DNA of 64,000 bases, from positions 186,001 through 250,000 of the forward strand of contig NZ_JIBC01000007.1 of assembly GCF_000620505.1 (NCBI RefSeq), written 5' to 3'. A program made the position numbers and the translations under genes. Of the stretch, positions 55,527 through 63,667 are shown one piece after another. Position 1 is the first letter of the stretch. Each line of letters starts with the position of its first letter. This stretch comes from Sulfitobacter sp. 20_GPM-1509m. Lineage in GTDB: Bacteria; Pseudomonadota; Alphaproteobacteria; Rhodobacterales; Rhodobacteraceae. The notes below the pieces were generated by a model. That model searched no databases. It saw only the letters and a list, made by a program, of their open reading frames with translations, and had not been told where the DNA came from.

Positions 55527-55712
55527 ATGGAAGATCTCAATGCCATTCTGGCTCCTGGTATGTTGGTACGCCATCCCGATTGCCCGGACTGGGGATTAGG
55601 TCAGGTCCAAAGCAACATCGACAGACGCATCACTGTCAACTTCCGCGAGCATGGCAAGGTTGTTATCGACAGCACCCGCGTCGCTTTGGTACCGGTCTTT
55701 GATGGCTCATGA
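55527..55712 (+). CDS. DUF3553 domain protein
   Basis: The 61-residue protein, MEDLNAILAPGMLVRHPDCP then WGLGQVQSNIDRRITVNF, matches the small DUF3553 domain, an SH3-like fold related to the Tudor-like segment of RNA polymerase-binding proteins. Its function is unknown. It is divergent from chpT across 26 bases, a pairing conserved in related genomes. Confidence 0.88.
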   Translation: MEDLNAILAPGMLVRHPDCPDWGLGQVQSNIDRRITVNFREHGKVVIDSTRVALVPVFDGS

Positions 55713-55814
55713 TCCTTGCGGAAAGGTTAACACATGGGCGTTCTCTTCCATATTATGTAAGTTGCGCCTGTTGCGCGCCCGCGACACAACCGGACCCAAA
55801 ACAGACTGACCCGA

Positions 55815-56597
55815 ATGCCCAAGATTTCTCCCGCCCGACAGACCACTCCGCAATTTCGGATTTCGATGGCGCGCGATGCCGATGATCTGATGGCGGCGCA
55901 GCGTTTGCGCTATGATGTGTTCGTGCGCGAATTGGGCGGCGGCGGCGACATGGTGGACCATGCGGCAGGTCTGGAACAGGACCGCTTTGATCCCTTCTTT
56001 GACCACATGCTGTTGCATGACGAGGCCCGGGGCCAGGTGGTCGGCGTTTACCGCATGTTGCGCAGCGATCAGGCGCAGGCGGCGGGTCAGTTCTATTCTG
56101 AGGACGAATACGACCTTGCGCCGCTGCGCAATTCGGGGCGCAATCTGCTGGAGCTGGGGCGGTCCTGCCTGCATCCCGACTATCGCGGTGGCATGGCCAT
56201 GCATCACCTGTGGTCGGCGCTTGCTGCCTATGTGGCGGACCACAAGATCGACATCCTGTTCGGCGTCGCCAGCTTTCACGGCACCGACACACAGGCGCTG
56301 GCAGCACCCCTGTCACTGCTGCACCACCGCCATCTGGCGCCCCCCGCGGTGCGCGTTCGGGCGCGCGAGACGTCTTTTCAGACGATGGACCTGATCGCCG
56401 AGGACGCGCTGGACCGGCGGGCTGCCATGTTGCAGGTGCCCGCGCTGATCAAGGCATATTTGCGATTGGGCGGCGTCGTGGGCGAGGGGGCGTGGATCGA
56501 CCGGACCTTCAACACCACCGATGTCTGTCTGGTGATGGACACGGCGCAGATGAACACCCGTCAAAGCCGCCTGTACACCGCGCGGGGCGATGCATGA
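55815..56597 (+). CDS. olsB: Ornithine-acyl-[ACP] N-acyltransferase OlsB
   Basis: The 260-residue acyltransferase makes lyso-ornithine lipid from ornithine and 3-hydroxyacyl-ACP. It has QRLRYDVFVRELGGGGDMVD, GVYRMLRSDQA, LLELGRSCLHPDYRGGMAM and VASFHGTDTQ, the GNAT-like core of the family. Its stop overlaps olsA by four bases. Ornithine lipids replace phospholipids under phosphate limitation. Confidence 0.93.
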   Translation: MPKISPARQTTPQFRISMARDADDLMAAQRLRYDVFVRELGGGGDMVDHAAGLEQDRFDPFFDHMLLHDEARGQVVGVYRMLRSDQAQAAGQFYSEDEYDLAPLRNSGRNLLELGRSCLHPDYRGGMAMHHLWSALAAYVADHKIDILFGVASFHGTDTQALAAPLSLLHHRHLAPPAVRVRARETSFQTMDLIAEDALDRRAAMLQVPALIKAYLRLGGVVGEGAWIDRTFNTTDVCLVMDTAQMNTRQSRLYTARGDA

Positions 56598-57445
56598 CCG
56601 TTACATGGGACGACGGCAACGTACCACCGCCGCGCCGGTTCGGGCTTGGCGACTGGCTGCGGGTGGCGCTGCGCGGGTTGACTGTGGGCACGCTGGTCTT
56701 TGGTGGTCTGGTCGTGCTGCTGCTGGTGCGGCTGGTCGAGCGGCCCTTGTGCGGGCTGCGCCGACCGGTGACGCCGTTCATCACCGTGGGCGTGTGCAAG
56801 GGCGCGCTGCGGCTGATGCATTTGCCGCTGAAGGTCACAGGCGTACCGATGCGCGGGCAGGGGGCCGTGGTGGCCAACCATTCCTCGTGGCTGGATATTT
56901 TCGTGCTGAATGCGTCAAAGCGTATTTATTTCGTGTCGAAATCCGAGGTGGCAAACTGGCCTGGCATCGGCTGGCTGGCACGCGCCACCGGGACCGTCTT
57001 TGTCGTGCGCGACCCGCGCCGCGCCGCCGAGCAGACGCAGATGTTCCAGGATCGGCTGCTGGCAGGCCACAAGTTGCTGTTCTTTCCCGAGGGCACCAGC
57101 ACCGACGGGCTGCGGGTGTTGCCGTTCAAGCCGACGCTGTTTCAGGCCTTTTTTGCGCCGGAACTGCGTGACCGGTTGCAGGTCCAGCCGGTCACTGTGA
57201 TCTATCACGCGCCCAAGGGGGCCGACGCGCGGTTTTATGGCTGGTGGGGCGATATGGAGTTCGGCACGCATCTGCTGTCGACGCTGGCGGCGCGCCGTCA
57301 GGGGCGGGTCGAGGTGGTCTATCACCCGCCGCTGAGGGTGGCCGATTTCGCAGACCGCAAGTCGCTGGCCGCCACGGCCGAACGGGCGGTGCGCGGCGCG
57401 CATGTGCTGGCAGAGACAGGACACGTGCCAGAGCTGGGAAAATAA
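56594..57445 (+). CDS. olsA: 1-acyl-sn-glycerol-3-phosphate-type acyltransferase OlsA
   Basis: The 283-residue membrane-anchored acyltransferase adds the second acyl chain to lyso-ornithine lipid. An N-terminal hydrophobic helix (about 30-52) precedes the catalytic VANHSSWLDIFVLN (NHxxxxD motif) and the FPEGTSTDG substrate motif. The start ATG at 56594 overlaps the olsB stop, which outweighs the much longer upstream frame. A long leader to rpsB follows. Confidence 0.93.
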   Translation: MTVTWDDGNVPPPRRFGLGDWLRVALRGLTVGTLVFGGLVVLLLVRLVERPLCGLRRPVTPFITVGVCKGALRLMHLPLKVTGVPMRGQGAVVANHSSWLDIFVLNASKRIYFVSKSEVANWPGIGWLARATGTVFVVRDPRRAAEQTQMFQDRLLAGHKLLFFPEGTSTDGLRVLPFKPTLFQAFFAPELRDRLQVQPVTVIYHAPKGADARFYGWWGDMEFGTHLLSTLAARRQGRVEVVYHPPLRVADFADRKSLAATAERAVRGAHVLAETGHVPELGK

Positions 57446-57523
57446 GGGCAAACCGCTCTTGCGCCCCGCAGAAAACCGGCCTATACGCGCGACACTTCAA
57501 TCCGCAGGTGGGGATTGGGCTTC

Positions 57524-57542
57524 CCGGGGGAGAAATCCCCGG
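57524..57542 (+). promoter_or_regulatory. Leader hairpin upstream of rpsB
   Basis: CCGGGG (57524-57529) pairs with CCCCGG (57537-57542) around a GAGAAAT loop, 67 bases before the rpsB start. It may be part of an S2 autoregulatory leader. No known leader family could be assigned by eye. Confidence 0.35.
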
Positions 57543-57608
57543 ATGTCCGCCGGTTGGTGCAAACGCACTGATACCCCGCCAAGGCGAAAACCGGAAAAGG
57601 AATAAGAC

Positions 57609-58481
57609 ATGGCTCTTCCCGAGTTCTCCATGCGCCAGCTGCTGGAAGCAGGCGTACACTTTGGTCACCAGACTCAGCGCTGGAACCCCCGCATGGGCCC
57701 GTACATCTACGGCGCACGCAACGGCATTCACATCATGGACCTGACACAGACTGTTCCGATGCTGGACCAGGCTCTGCAAGTCATCCGTGACACCGTCGCC
57801 AAAGGCGGCAGCATTCTCTTCGTCGGCACCAAGCGTCAGGCCGCTCAGCCCATCGCCGATGCCGCAGAGAAATGCGCACAATATTACATGAACCACCGCT
57901 GGCTGGGCGGCACGCTGACCAACTGGCAGACCGTGTCCAAGTCGATCCAGCGTCTGAAGTCCATCGACGAGCAGTCGGAACTGGGCTTTGGTGGCTTCAC
58001 CAAGAAAGAACGCCTGGGCATGGAACGCGACCAGTTCAAACTGGAAGCATCGCTGGGCGGTATCCGTGAAATGGGCGGTCGTCCTGACCTGATCTTCGTC
58101 ATCGACGTGAAAAAAGAAGCGCTGGCCATCGCCGAAGCCAACAAGCTGGGCATCCCGGTTGTGGCCGTGGTTGACACCAACTGCTCGCCTGACGGCATCG
58201 ACTACATCATTCCGGGCAACGACGACGCGGCCCGCGCCATCACGCTGTATTGCGATCTGGCAGCCCGCGCAGCCCTGGACGGCATGAGCGCCCAGCTGGG
58301 TGCGGCCGGTGTAGACATCGGTGCCATGGAAGAAGCCCCTGTCGAAGAAGCAGTGGCGGAATCGACCGGCGTTGAAACCGGCAACGTCTCGGAAGAGACA
58401 GCGCACAACGATGCCATGGCGAAAGACGCGCCCCTGGACATCGAAAGCACCAAAGAAACAGTGGCCAAAGCCGACAGCTAA
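57609..58481 (+). CDS. rpsB: 30S ribosomal protein S2
   Basis: The 290-residue protein begins [20 protein letters not shown] and has RRWNP-equivalent [45 protein letters not shown] and [21 protein letters not shown] low-complexity acidic tail of about 45 residues (from 245) is a common alphaproteobacterial addition. AAGGAA precedes the ATG. It forms an operon with tsf. Confidence 0.97.
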   Translation: MALPEFSMRQLLEAGVHFGHQTQRWNPRMGPYIYGARNGIHIMDLTQTVPMLDQALQVIRDTVAKGGSILFVGTKRQAAQPIADAAEKCAQYYMNHRWLGGTLTNWQTVSKSIQRLKSIDEQSELGFGGFTKKERLGMERDQFKLEASLGGIREMGGRPDLIFVIDVKKEALAIAEANKLGIPVVAVVDTNCSPDGIDYIIPGNDDAARAITLYCDLAARAALDGMSAQLGAAGVDIGAMEEAPVEEAVAESTGVETGNVSEETAHNDAMAKDAPLDIESTKETVAKADS

Positions 58482-58508
58482 GTCTGTTACACGGCTTTGA
58501 TACAAGAC

Positions 58509-58526
58509 GGCGGGGGCAACCCCGCC
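58509..58526 (+). promoter_or_regulatory. Hairpin between rpsB and tsf
   Basis: GGCGGGG and CCCCGCC pair around GCAA, a stable tetraloop, with no T-run after it. It can pause or stabilise the message and so adjust the S2 to EF-Ts ratio. Confidence 0.4.
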
Positions 58527-58557
58527 GACCCGCAATATATCTGAGGAGACCCACCAG

Positions 58558-59433
58558 ATGGCAATTACAGCATCTATGGTCAAGGAACTGCGCGAAAGCA
58601 CCGGCGCAGGCATGATGGACGCGAAAAAAGCGTTGACCGAAAACGATGGCGACATGGAAGCAGCAGTCGATTGGCTGCGCACCAAAGGTCTGGCCAAAGC
58701 GGCCAAGAAATCGGGCCGTACCGCCGCCGAAGGTCTGGTTGCAGTCAAGGTTGACGGCAACAAGGGCATCGCGGTCGAAGTGAACTCGGAAACCGACTTT
58801 GTCGGCAAGAACGCCGAATTTCAGGGCATGGTGTCGGGCATTGCCGACGTGGCAATCACCGTCGATTCCGTTGACGCGCTGAACGCGGCTCCGATGGGTG
58901 GCAAGACTGTCGCCGAAATCGTGACCGACAAGATCGCCACAATCGGTGAAAACATGTCGGTGCGCCGCATGCAGTGGATCACTGGCGATACAGTTGTGTC
59001 CTATGTCCACAACGCAGCCGCACCCGGCATGGGCAAAATCGGCGTTCTGGTCGCAATGACCGGCGGCGACGACGCCTTTGGCAAACAGGTTGCGATGCAC
59101 ATTGCTGCCGTGAACCCTGCTTCGCTGAGCGAAGACGATCTGGACGCATCTGTCGTCGAGAAGGAAAAACAGGTTCAGATGGACATTGCCCGCGAAAGCG
59201 GCAAGCCCGAAGCGGTTATCGAAAAGATGATCGTGGGCCGTATGAAGAAATACATGTCCGAAGTGACGCTTCTGAACCAGCAGTTCGTTGTGAACCCCGA
59301 CCTGACCGTGGCCGACGCCGCGAAAGAAGCGGGTGCCACGATCACAGGTTTCGTGCGTCTGGAAGTGGGCGAAGGCATCGAAGTGGTCAAAGAAGACTTT
59401 GCCGCCGAAGTGGCCAAAGTCGGCAAAAGCTGA
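58558..59433 (+). CDS. tsf: Elongation factor Ts
   Basis: The 291-residue nucleotide exchange factor for EF-Tu begins with the UBA-like domain ([19 protein letters not shown]), then [19 protein letters not shown] and the coiled-coil dimer region near [22 protein letters not shown] precedes the ATG at 58558. It is followed by a strong terminator. Confidence 0.97.
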   Translation: MAITASMVKELRESTGAGMMDAKKALTENDGDMEAAVDWLRTKGLAKAAKKSGRTAAEGLVAVKVDGNKGIAVEVNSETDFVGKNAEFQGMVSGIADVAITVDSVDALNAAPMGGKTVAEIVTDKIATIGENMSVRRMQWITGDTVVSYVHNAAAPGMGKIGVLVAMTGGDDAFGKQVAMHIAAVNPASLSEDDLDASVVEKEKQVQMDIARESGKPEAVIEKMIVGRMKKYMSEVTLLNQQFVVNPDLTVADAAKEAGATITGFVRLEVGEGIEVVKEDFAAEVAKVGKS

Positions 59434-59468
59434 TTTCGACGCTGTAACAGGCGACAAAAGACAACAGG

Positions 59469-59503
59469 CAGGGCATCCCATCGGGGTGCCCTGTTTGCAT
59501 TTT
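59469..59503 (+). terminator. Rho-independent terminator after tsf
   Basis: CAGGGCATCCC (59469-59479) and GGGGTGCCCTG (59483-59493) form a strong stem with a three-base loop, followed by TTTGCATTTT. Confidence 0.9.
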
Positions 59504-59561
59504 GGGGGCTCTGCCCCCCGCGTCTGCGACGCGTCCCCCGGAGTTTATCCGGCAAGATGAA
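59504..59561 (+). repeat. Intergenic repeat element, copy C
   Basis: GGGGGCTCTGCCCCC (59504-59518), then GCGTCTGCGACGC, then CCCCCGGAGTTTATCCGGCA and AGATGAA form two GC-rich palindromes and the C-run/T-rich/GAA core seen in copies A, B and D. It lies immediately after the tsf terminator. Confidence 0.5.
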
Positions 59562-59646
59562 TGGCCGTTCACGCATTTGTTGGCTTGGCGGCGCGATTGA
59601 TCGCTCTAACTTGCGATCAAAGCAATCCAACAGGGGACATATCCAA

Positions 59647-60417
59647 ATGATACCGCGCAGAACCTTTCTGGCCACGACTGCAGCCGCCATCACGTTTTTG
59701 CCCTATGCTGCACGCGCAACCGCCCATGCGGGCGATAGCTTTGCCACCGACACCGGTGAGATCAAGGTGTTCCCGGTCGATCACGCGTCCTTTGTGATGA
59801 CCACGCCTGTGGGCACGATCTACAATGATCCGGTCGGCGATCCGGCGATGTACGCCGATTTTCCGGCCGCTGACCTGATCCTGGTCACCCATGAACATGG
59901 CGATCACTATAACCCCGAAACGCTGGCTGCATTGATCGGCGATACCACCATTCTGCTGGTGAACCCCGCCGTCGCCGACAAGCTGCCCGAGGAGCTGAAA
60001 TCCCGCGCAACGGTTCTGGCCAATGGCGAACATGCGCTGGTGGGCAAGATCGATGTGCGTGCGATCCCCGCCTATAACACCACCGAAGACCGCAAGCAGT
60101 TCCACCCCGAGGGGCGCGACAACGGCTATGTGCTGACCATCGACGGGTTCCGTGTCTATATTTCGGGTGACACCGAAGGCACGCGCGAGATGAAGGCGCT
60201 GAGCGATATTGATCTGGCATTCGTTTGCATGAACCTGCCGTTCACGATGGATGCGGATGCCGCAGCCGAGGCCGTGGCTGCCTTCAAGCCGACCTATGTC
60301 TATCCCTACCACTACCGTGGGCGTGATGGCGGCACACAGGACCCCGAAGCCTTTGCCGCCGCAGTGGGCGATGCCACCACTGTTAAGATGGGCGACTGGT
60401 ATCACAAGGAGGGCTGA
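59647..60417 (+). CDS. Tat-exported metallo-beta-lactamase-fold hydrolase (UPF0173-like)
   Basis: The 256-residue protein starts with a Tat-type signal (PRRTFLATTAAAITFLPYAA). The metal site THEHGDHYN (H82, H84, D86, H87) and YISGDTEGTREM carry the MBL ligands, and PYHYRGRDGGTQDP supplies the last histidine. It resembles the UPF0173 short MBL group whose substrates are unknown. The ATG at 59647 gives the signal peptide; the longer frame from 59557 starts in the repeat. GGGGAC precedes it. Confidence 0.88.
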   Translation: MIPRRTFLATTAAAITFLPYAARATAHAGDSFATDTGEIKVFPVDHASFVMTTPVGTIYNDPVGDPAMYADFPAADLILVTHEHGDHYNPETLAALIGDTTILLVNPAVADKLPEELKSRATVLANGEHALVGKIDVRAIPAYNTTEDRKQFHPEGRDNGYVLTIDGFRVYISGDTEGTREMKALSDIDLAFVCMNLPFTMDADAAAEAVAAFKPTYVYPYHYRGRDGGTQDPEAFAAAVGDATTVKMGDWYHKEG

Positions 60418-60438
60418 ACGCCCGCCAGCACAGCACAT

Positions 60439-60655
60439 AAAAAAACGGAGCCACCCGGGCATGGATGGCTCCACTCTTTGATCCTCGGGCCTTGATCACG
60501 GGGATGAGACGTGACCCTGAGGATAAGGTCCGACCCCGAAGATGGACTATACATCCCAGGGCCGGGGATCCGGAAAGTCCGGCCGGTCGGCAGAGCCCCG
60601 AAATCGCGAGGGTACCTTCCGCTGCTCCAATGGCATTAAGCCACCACTCACGGAA
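60439..60655 (-). ncRNA. Candidate structured small RNA
   Basis: On the minus strand this intergenic stretch ends in GGAGCCA...TGGCTCC (60472-60466 with 60453-60447) followed by seven Ts (60445-60439), a terminator with no protein gene before it. Just upstream of it, ATCCTC and GAGGAT with TCACG and CGTGA (60481-60525) form another stem, and CCGG-AAAGT-CCGG (60570-60582) a third. A weak promoter-like pair (TTGTTA 60689, CAGTAT 60668) precedes the predicted 5' end. It matches no RNA family that I can name; it could be the 3' end of the luxR transcript. Confidence 0.4.
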
Positions 60656-60835
60656 CACCTTGATACTGACTGTTAATGTTGGTTAACAAAAGTCAGGTTA
60701 TCCTTACCCATGGTCAGATTATTGCGGGCCGCAGGGAAGGGGAAAGAAGTTTGTGTCGCATCACCGGTGACAATTTTTGCAATTGTAACGTGGAAAATGC
60801 AACTGGCCCTATAGCAGAGACCGTAAAAAAATCCG

Positions 60836-61597
60836 TCAGGCTTCCAGGATAAACATCTGGTTGGCAAAGGCCGCTTTCAGCACCGCCTGCGCAGTCGTTT
60901 CCACCGCCAGCGCCTCGCGGGCCAGCCGCAAATGTTTCTCGACCGTCGCCGACGTCAGCCCCATCAGCACCGCAATGTCCTGCATGGTCTTGCCGTCACC
61001 AACCCATTCCAGCGCTTCTCGCTGTCGTTTGGTCAGGCCACGGTTGGGACCGGAATAGGGCAGGGTCAGGATCTTGAGGTGCGCCACGTTGTTCATCAGG
61101 TGAATGTCGCGGCCGTGCACCTCCCATATCGCGTCGATCTCGTCCTGGGTCATCCCTGCGCGCGCCGTCAGCGCAATCGCGCCCTTTGACCGCGCCGAGA
61201 CCGATTTAAAGCTGATCGTATACCCGGCGGTCACGCCCATCTTGTGATTGAACTCCACCACCCGCGCCTCGGCGGGGGTCAGGGTCTGGGTTTCGACCAT
61301 CTGCGCCAGCATCCGCCAGCTGCCCGCACCCTCGTTGTTCAGCGCCCAGCTGACCATGGGGGCATGGACATAGTGCTGCTCGCCCATGAACACGTCCGTG
61401 TAGGATTTGTCGTGGTTCGTCAGGATGATGAAATCCTCGGGATCGCCCAGGTTGTTGCCATAGCGATAGCGGGTAAAGCCGTAGATCAGCCGGTCAAAGC
61501 CGTAGCTGGCCATTTTCTCGGTGTGCGCATCCCAAAGCTCTTCCATTGTCTGGCAATTGGAAAGCCCGTGCAGATAAATACGCACATCATCGGTCAT
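60836..61597 (-). CDS. LuxR family transcriptional regulator with autoinducer-binding-like domain
   Basis: The 253-residue protein has an N-terminal autoinducer-binding-type domain (residues 1-170, with DRLIYGFTRYRYG and YVHAPMVSWALNNEG) and a C-terminal LuxR helix-turn-helix, LTKRQREALEWVGDGKTMQDI. No luxI gene is seen beside it, so it may be a LuxR solo or answer a synthase elsewhere. It overlaps aroQ by four bases, an unusual coupling. A possible small RNA lies downstream. Confidence 0.88.
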   Translation of the reverse strand: MTDDVRIYLHGLSNCQTMEELWDAHTEKMASYGFDRLIYGFTRYRYGNNLGDPEDFIILTNHDKSYTDVFMGEQHYVHAPMVSWALNNEGAGSWRMLAQMVETQTLTPAEARVVEFNHKMGVTAGYTISFKSVSARSKGAIALTARAGMTQDEIDAIWEVHGRDIHLMNNVAHLKILTLPYSGPNRGLTKRQREALEWVGDGKTMQDIAVLMGLTSATVEKHLRLAREALAVETTAQAVLKAAFANQMFILEA

Positions 61598-62037
61598 GAC
61601 GGTGTCCCCAGATGTTCGGCCAGCACCTGAAGCGCCAGATCATAGCCCTGCGAACCAAAGCCTGCGATCTGTCCCAGGGCGACGGGAGCGATATGACTGT
61701 GATGGCGGAATGTTTCGCGGGCGTGGATATTGGACAGATGCACCTCGACGACCGGCAGTTCGACCGATGCGATCGCATCGCGCAGCGCCACGGATGTATG
61801 GGTATAAGCCCCCGCGTTCAACACGATCCCGCCGTGGGTGCCCTTTGCCGCATGGATCGCGTCGATCATCGCGCCCTCGTGGTTGGACTGCATACAGACC
61901 ACGTCCAGCCCCATGTCCTTGCCTCTTGCCACACACATGTCTTCGACATCTTTCAATGTCGTGCGTCCGTAAACTTCGGGTTGGCGTGTGCCCAGCAAAT
62001 TCAGGTTCGGTCCGTTGAGGACAAGAATCGACGTCAT
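61594..62037 (-). CDS. aroQ: 3-dehydroquinate dehydratase, type II
   Basis: The 147-residue enzyme has the flavodoxin-like type II fold: ILVLNGPNLNLLGTRQPEVYG with the catalytic Tyr23, QSNHEGAMIDAIH, NAGAYTHTSVALRDAI, EVHLSNIHARE and HHSHIAPVALGQIAGFGSQG. It catalyses the third step of the shikimate pathway. The start is ATG 62037. The AT-rich stretch before it (TTGTAAATACAACGTATAG) looks like a promoter. Confidence 0.95.
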   Translation of the reverse strand: MTSILVLNGPNLNLLGTRQPEVYGRTTLKDVEDMCVARGKDMGLDVVCMQSNHEGAMIDAIHAAKGTHGGIVLNAGAYTHTSVALRDAIASVELPVVEVHLSNIHARETFRHHSHIAPVALGQIAGFGSQGYDLALQVLAEHLGTPS

Positions 62038-62115
62038 ATCAATACTCTTGTAAATACAACGTATAGTTAGCCGCACCGCACCCTTGCTGTCCAGCGCAGT
62101 GCGGTGCGCAATCGA

Positions 62116-62592
62116 TTATGCGGGTGGCGCAAAGACCGCCAGACCCAGCCAGTCGGCGATCAGGGCAGGGGTCTTTTCCCCCTCGATCTCGATAGTCAGC
62201 CCGCTTTCGCGCAGCAGGTCCGTGGCATTGCGCTGCTTGACCGAGTTGATCACAAAGCGGCCGCGCACACGCGAGCCGGCCTTGACCGGGTTCAGGAACC
62301 GCAGCTTGTTAAAGCCATAGTTGATGCCCATCACCTGACCGTCTGCCATCGAAAAACATTCGTAGGAAAACCGGCTGGCGAGGCTGAGCGTCAGGAACCC
62401 GTGCGCGATAGAGCCGCTAAAGGGCGTTTCCTTGGCAGCGCGTTCGGGGTCCACGTGAATCCACTGCTCATCCATTGTGGTCTTGGCAAATTCGTCGATC
62501 ATCGCCTGATCGACGGTGATCCAGTCGGACACACCGACCTCTTGCCCGATCAACGCTTCAAGGCGCGCTACTTCTGTTTCGATTGGTGTCAT
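62116..62592 (-). CDS. MaoC-like (R)-specific enoyl-CoA hydratase
   Basis: The 158-residue hot-dog-fold protein has the hydratase motif around DEQWIHVDPERAAKETPFSG and SIAHGFLTLSLASRF, with the catalytic Asp and His in these segments. It hydrates enoyl-CoA or enoyl-ACP. It lies between aroQ and an MDR oxidoreductase with short gaps (26 bases to the latter), so the pair may be co-transcribed in fatty-acid or polyketide-type metabolism. Confidence 0.9.
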   Translation of the reverse strand: MTPIETEVARLEALIGQEVGVSDWITVDQAMIDEFAKTTMDEQWIHVDPERAAKETPFSGSIAHGFLTLSLASRFSYECFSMADGQVMGINYGFNKLRFLNPVKAGSRVRGRFVINSVKQRNATDLLRESGLTIEIEGEKTPALIADWLGLAVFAPPA

Positions 62593-62618
62593 GTCTCTCT
62601 CCCTAAATATCTGTCATC

Positions 62619-63623
62619 TCACGACGGATCGGCGGCTACGCGCACCATCCGTTTTCCCTTGTTGTCGCCCGCCAGCAGGCCGATCAGCGCCTTGGGCGCA
62701 TTCTCCAGCCCCTCGACCACGTCTTCCGTCACCTTGATCTGACCGCTGCGCACCCATGTCTGCAACGCGCGGATCGCCTTGGCGTCGTCGTCGGCGAAAT
62801 CCATCACGATGAACCCTTCCATACGCAGCCGTTTGACCACGACCAGTCCGGGCAGGTTGCGCGGGCCGGTGGGGGCTTTGGTGTCATACTGGCTGATGGC
62901 GCCACAGCAGGCGATGCGGCCCTTTTCGTTCATCAAGGCCAATACGGTTTCCAGAACCGTGCCGCCGACGTTGTCGAAATAAACGTCCACGCCGTCAGGG
63001 CATTCCGCGCGCAGCGCCTTGAACAGCCCTGCCTCGCGGTAGTCGACGCAGGCATCAAAGCCCAGCTCGTCCACCACCCATTTGCATTTCTCAGGCCCAC
63101 CCGCGATGCCCACCACACGGCAGCCAAGCGCCTTGCCGATCTGCCCGACGTAGCCGCCGACCGATCCGGCGGCCGCAGAGACAACAATCGTTTCACCCGC
63201 CATCGGCTTGCCGACGCTGACCAGACCGTGAAAGGCCGTCTTGCCCGCGATGCCGAACACGCTGATCAGATGGCTCAGCTGGTCCACTTTCGGCAGCTTT
63301 TCGACCTTGTGGGCCGGACGCACCACGTAATCAGCCCAGACCGCTTCGGCGGCGACGATGTCACCGACGGCAACGCGCGGTGAATTGCTTTCGATGACTT
63401 CGCAGATCGAATAGGTCGCCATGACATCGCCTGCCTTGACCGCATCGCGATAGGTGGCACCCTGCATCCAACTGCGGTTGGCCGCGTCAATCGACATGAG
63501 AATAGTCTTCAACAGCACCTCGCCATCGCCTGCGGCGGGCATGGGCGTCTCTTGCAGGGCAAAGTTGTCCTCGGTCAGCGTGCCGTCGGGCAGCGTTTGC
63601 ACGACAATCTGTCGGTTGTTCAT
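62619..63623 (-). CDS. Zinc-independent MDR family NADP-dependent oxidoreductase (CurA-like)
   Basis: The 334-residue protein has the leukotriene B4 dehydrogenase/CurA pattern: RSWMQGATYRDAVKAGDVM, FGIAGKTAFHGLVSVGKP, VVSAAAGSVGGYVGQIGKALG for NADPH, and VDVYFDNVGGTVLETVLALM. Enzymes of this group reduce alpha,beta-unsaturated ketones and aldehydes. The ATG at 63623 follows AAGGAAC. It diverges from the histidine phosphatase gene across only 44 bases, which must hold both promoters. Confidence 0.93.
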   Translation of the reverse strand: MNNRQIVVQTLPDGTLTEDNFALQETPMPAAGDGEVLLKTILMSIDAANRSWMQGATYRDAVKAGDVMATYSICEVIESNSPRVAVGDIVAAEAVWADYVVRPAHKVEKLPKVDQLSHLISVFGIAGKTAFHGLVSVGKPMAGETIVVSAAAGSVGGYVGQIGKALGCRVVGIAGGPEKCKWVVDELGFDACVDYREAGLFKALRAECPDGVDVYFDNVGGTVLETVLALMNEKGRIACCGAISQYDTKAPTGPRNLPGLVVVKRLRMEGFIVMDFADDDAKAIRALQTWVRSGQIKVTEDVVEGLENAPKALIGLLAGDNKGKRMVRVAADPS

Positions 63624-63667
63624 TGTCAGCGTTCCTTTTATCAAACGTGAAAAGAGAAAGGTTTGTC

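Noticed and set aside
60675-60687. TTAA-N6-TTAA near the luxR downstream region as a CtrA site
   Set aside because: The spacing is six bases, not the seven required by the CtrA consensus, and it does not precede a coding start at the right distance.
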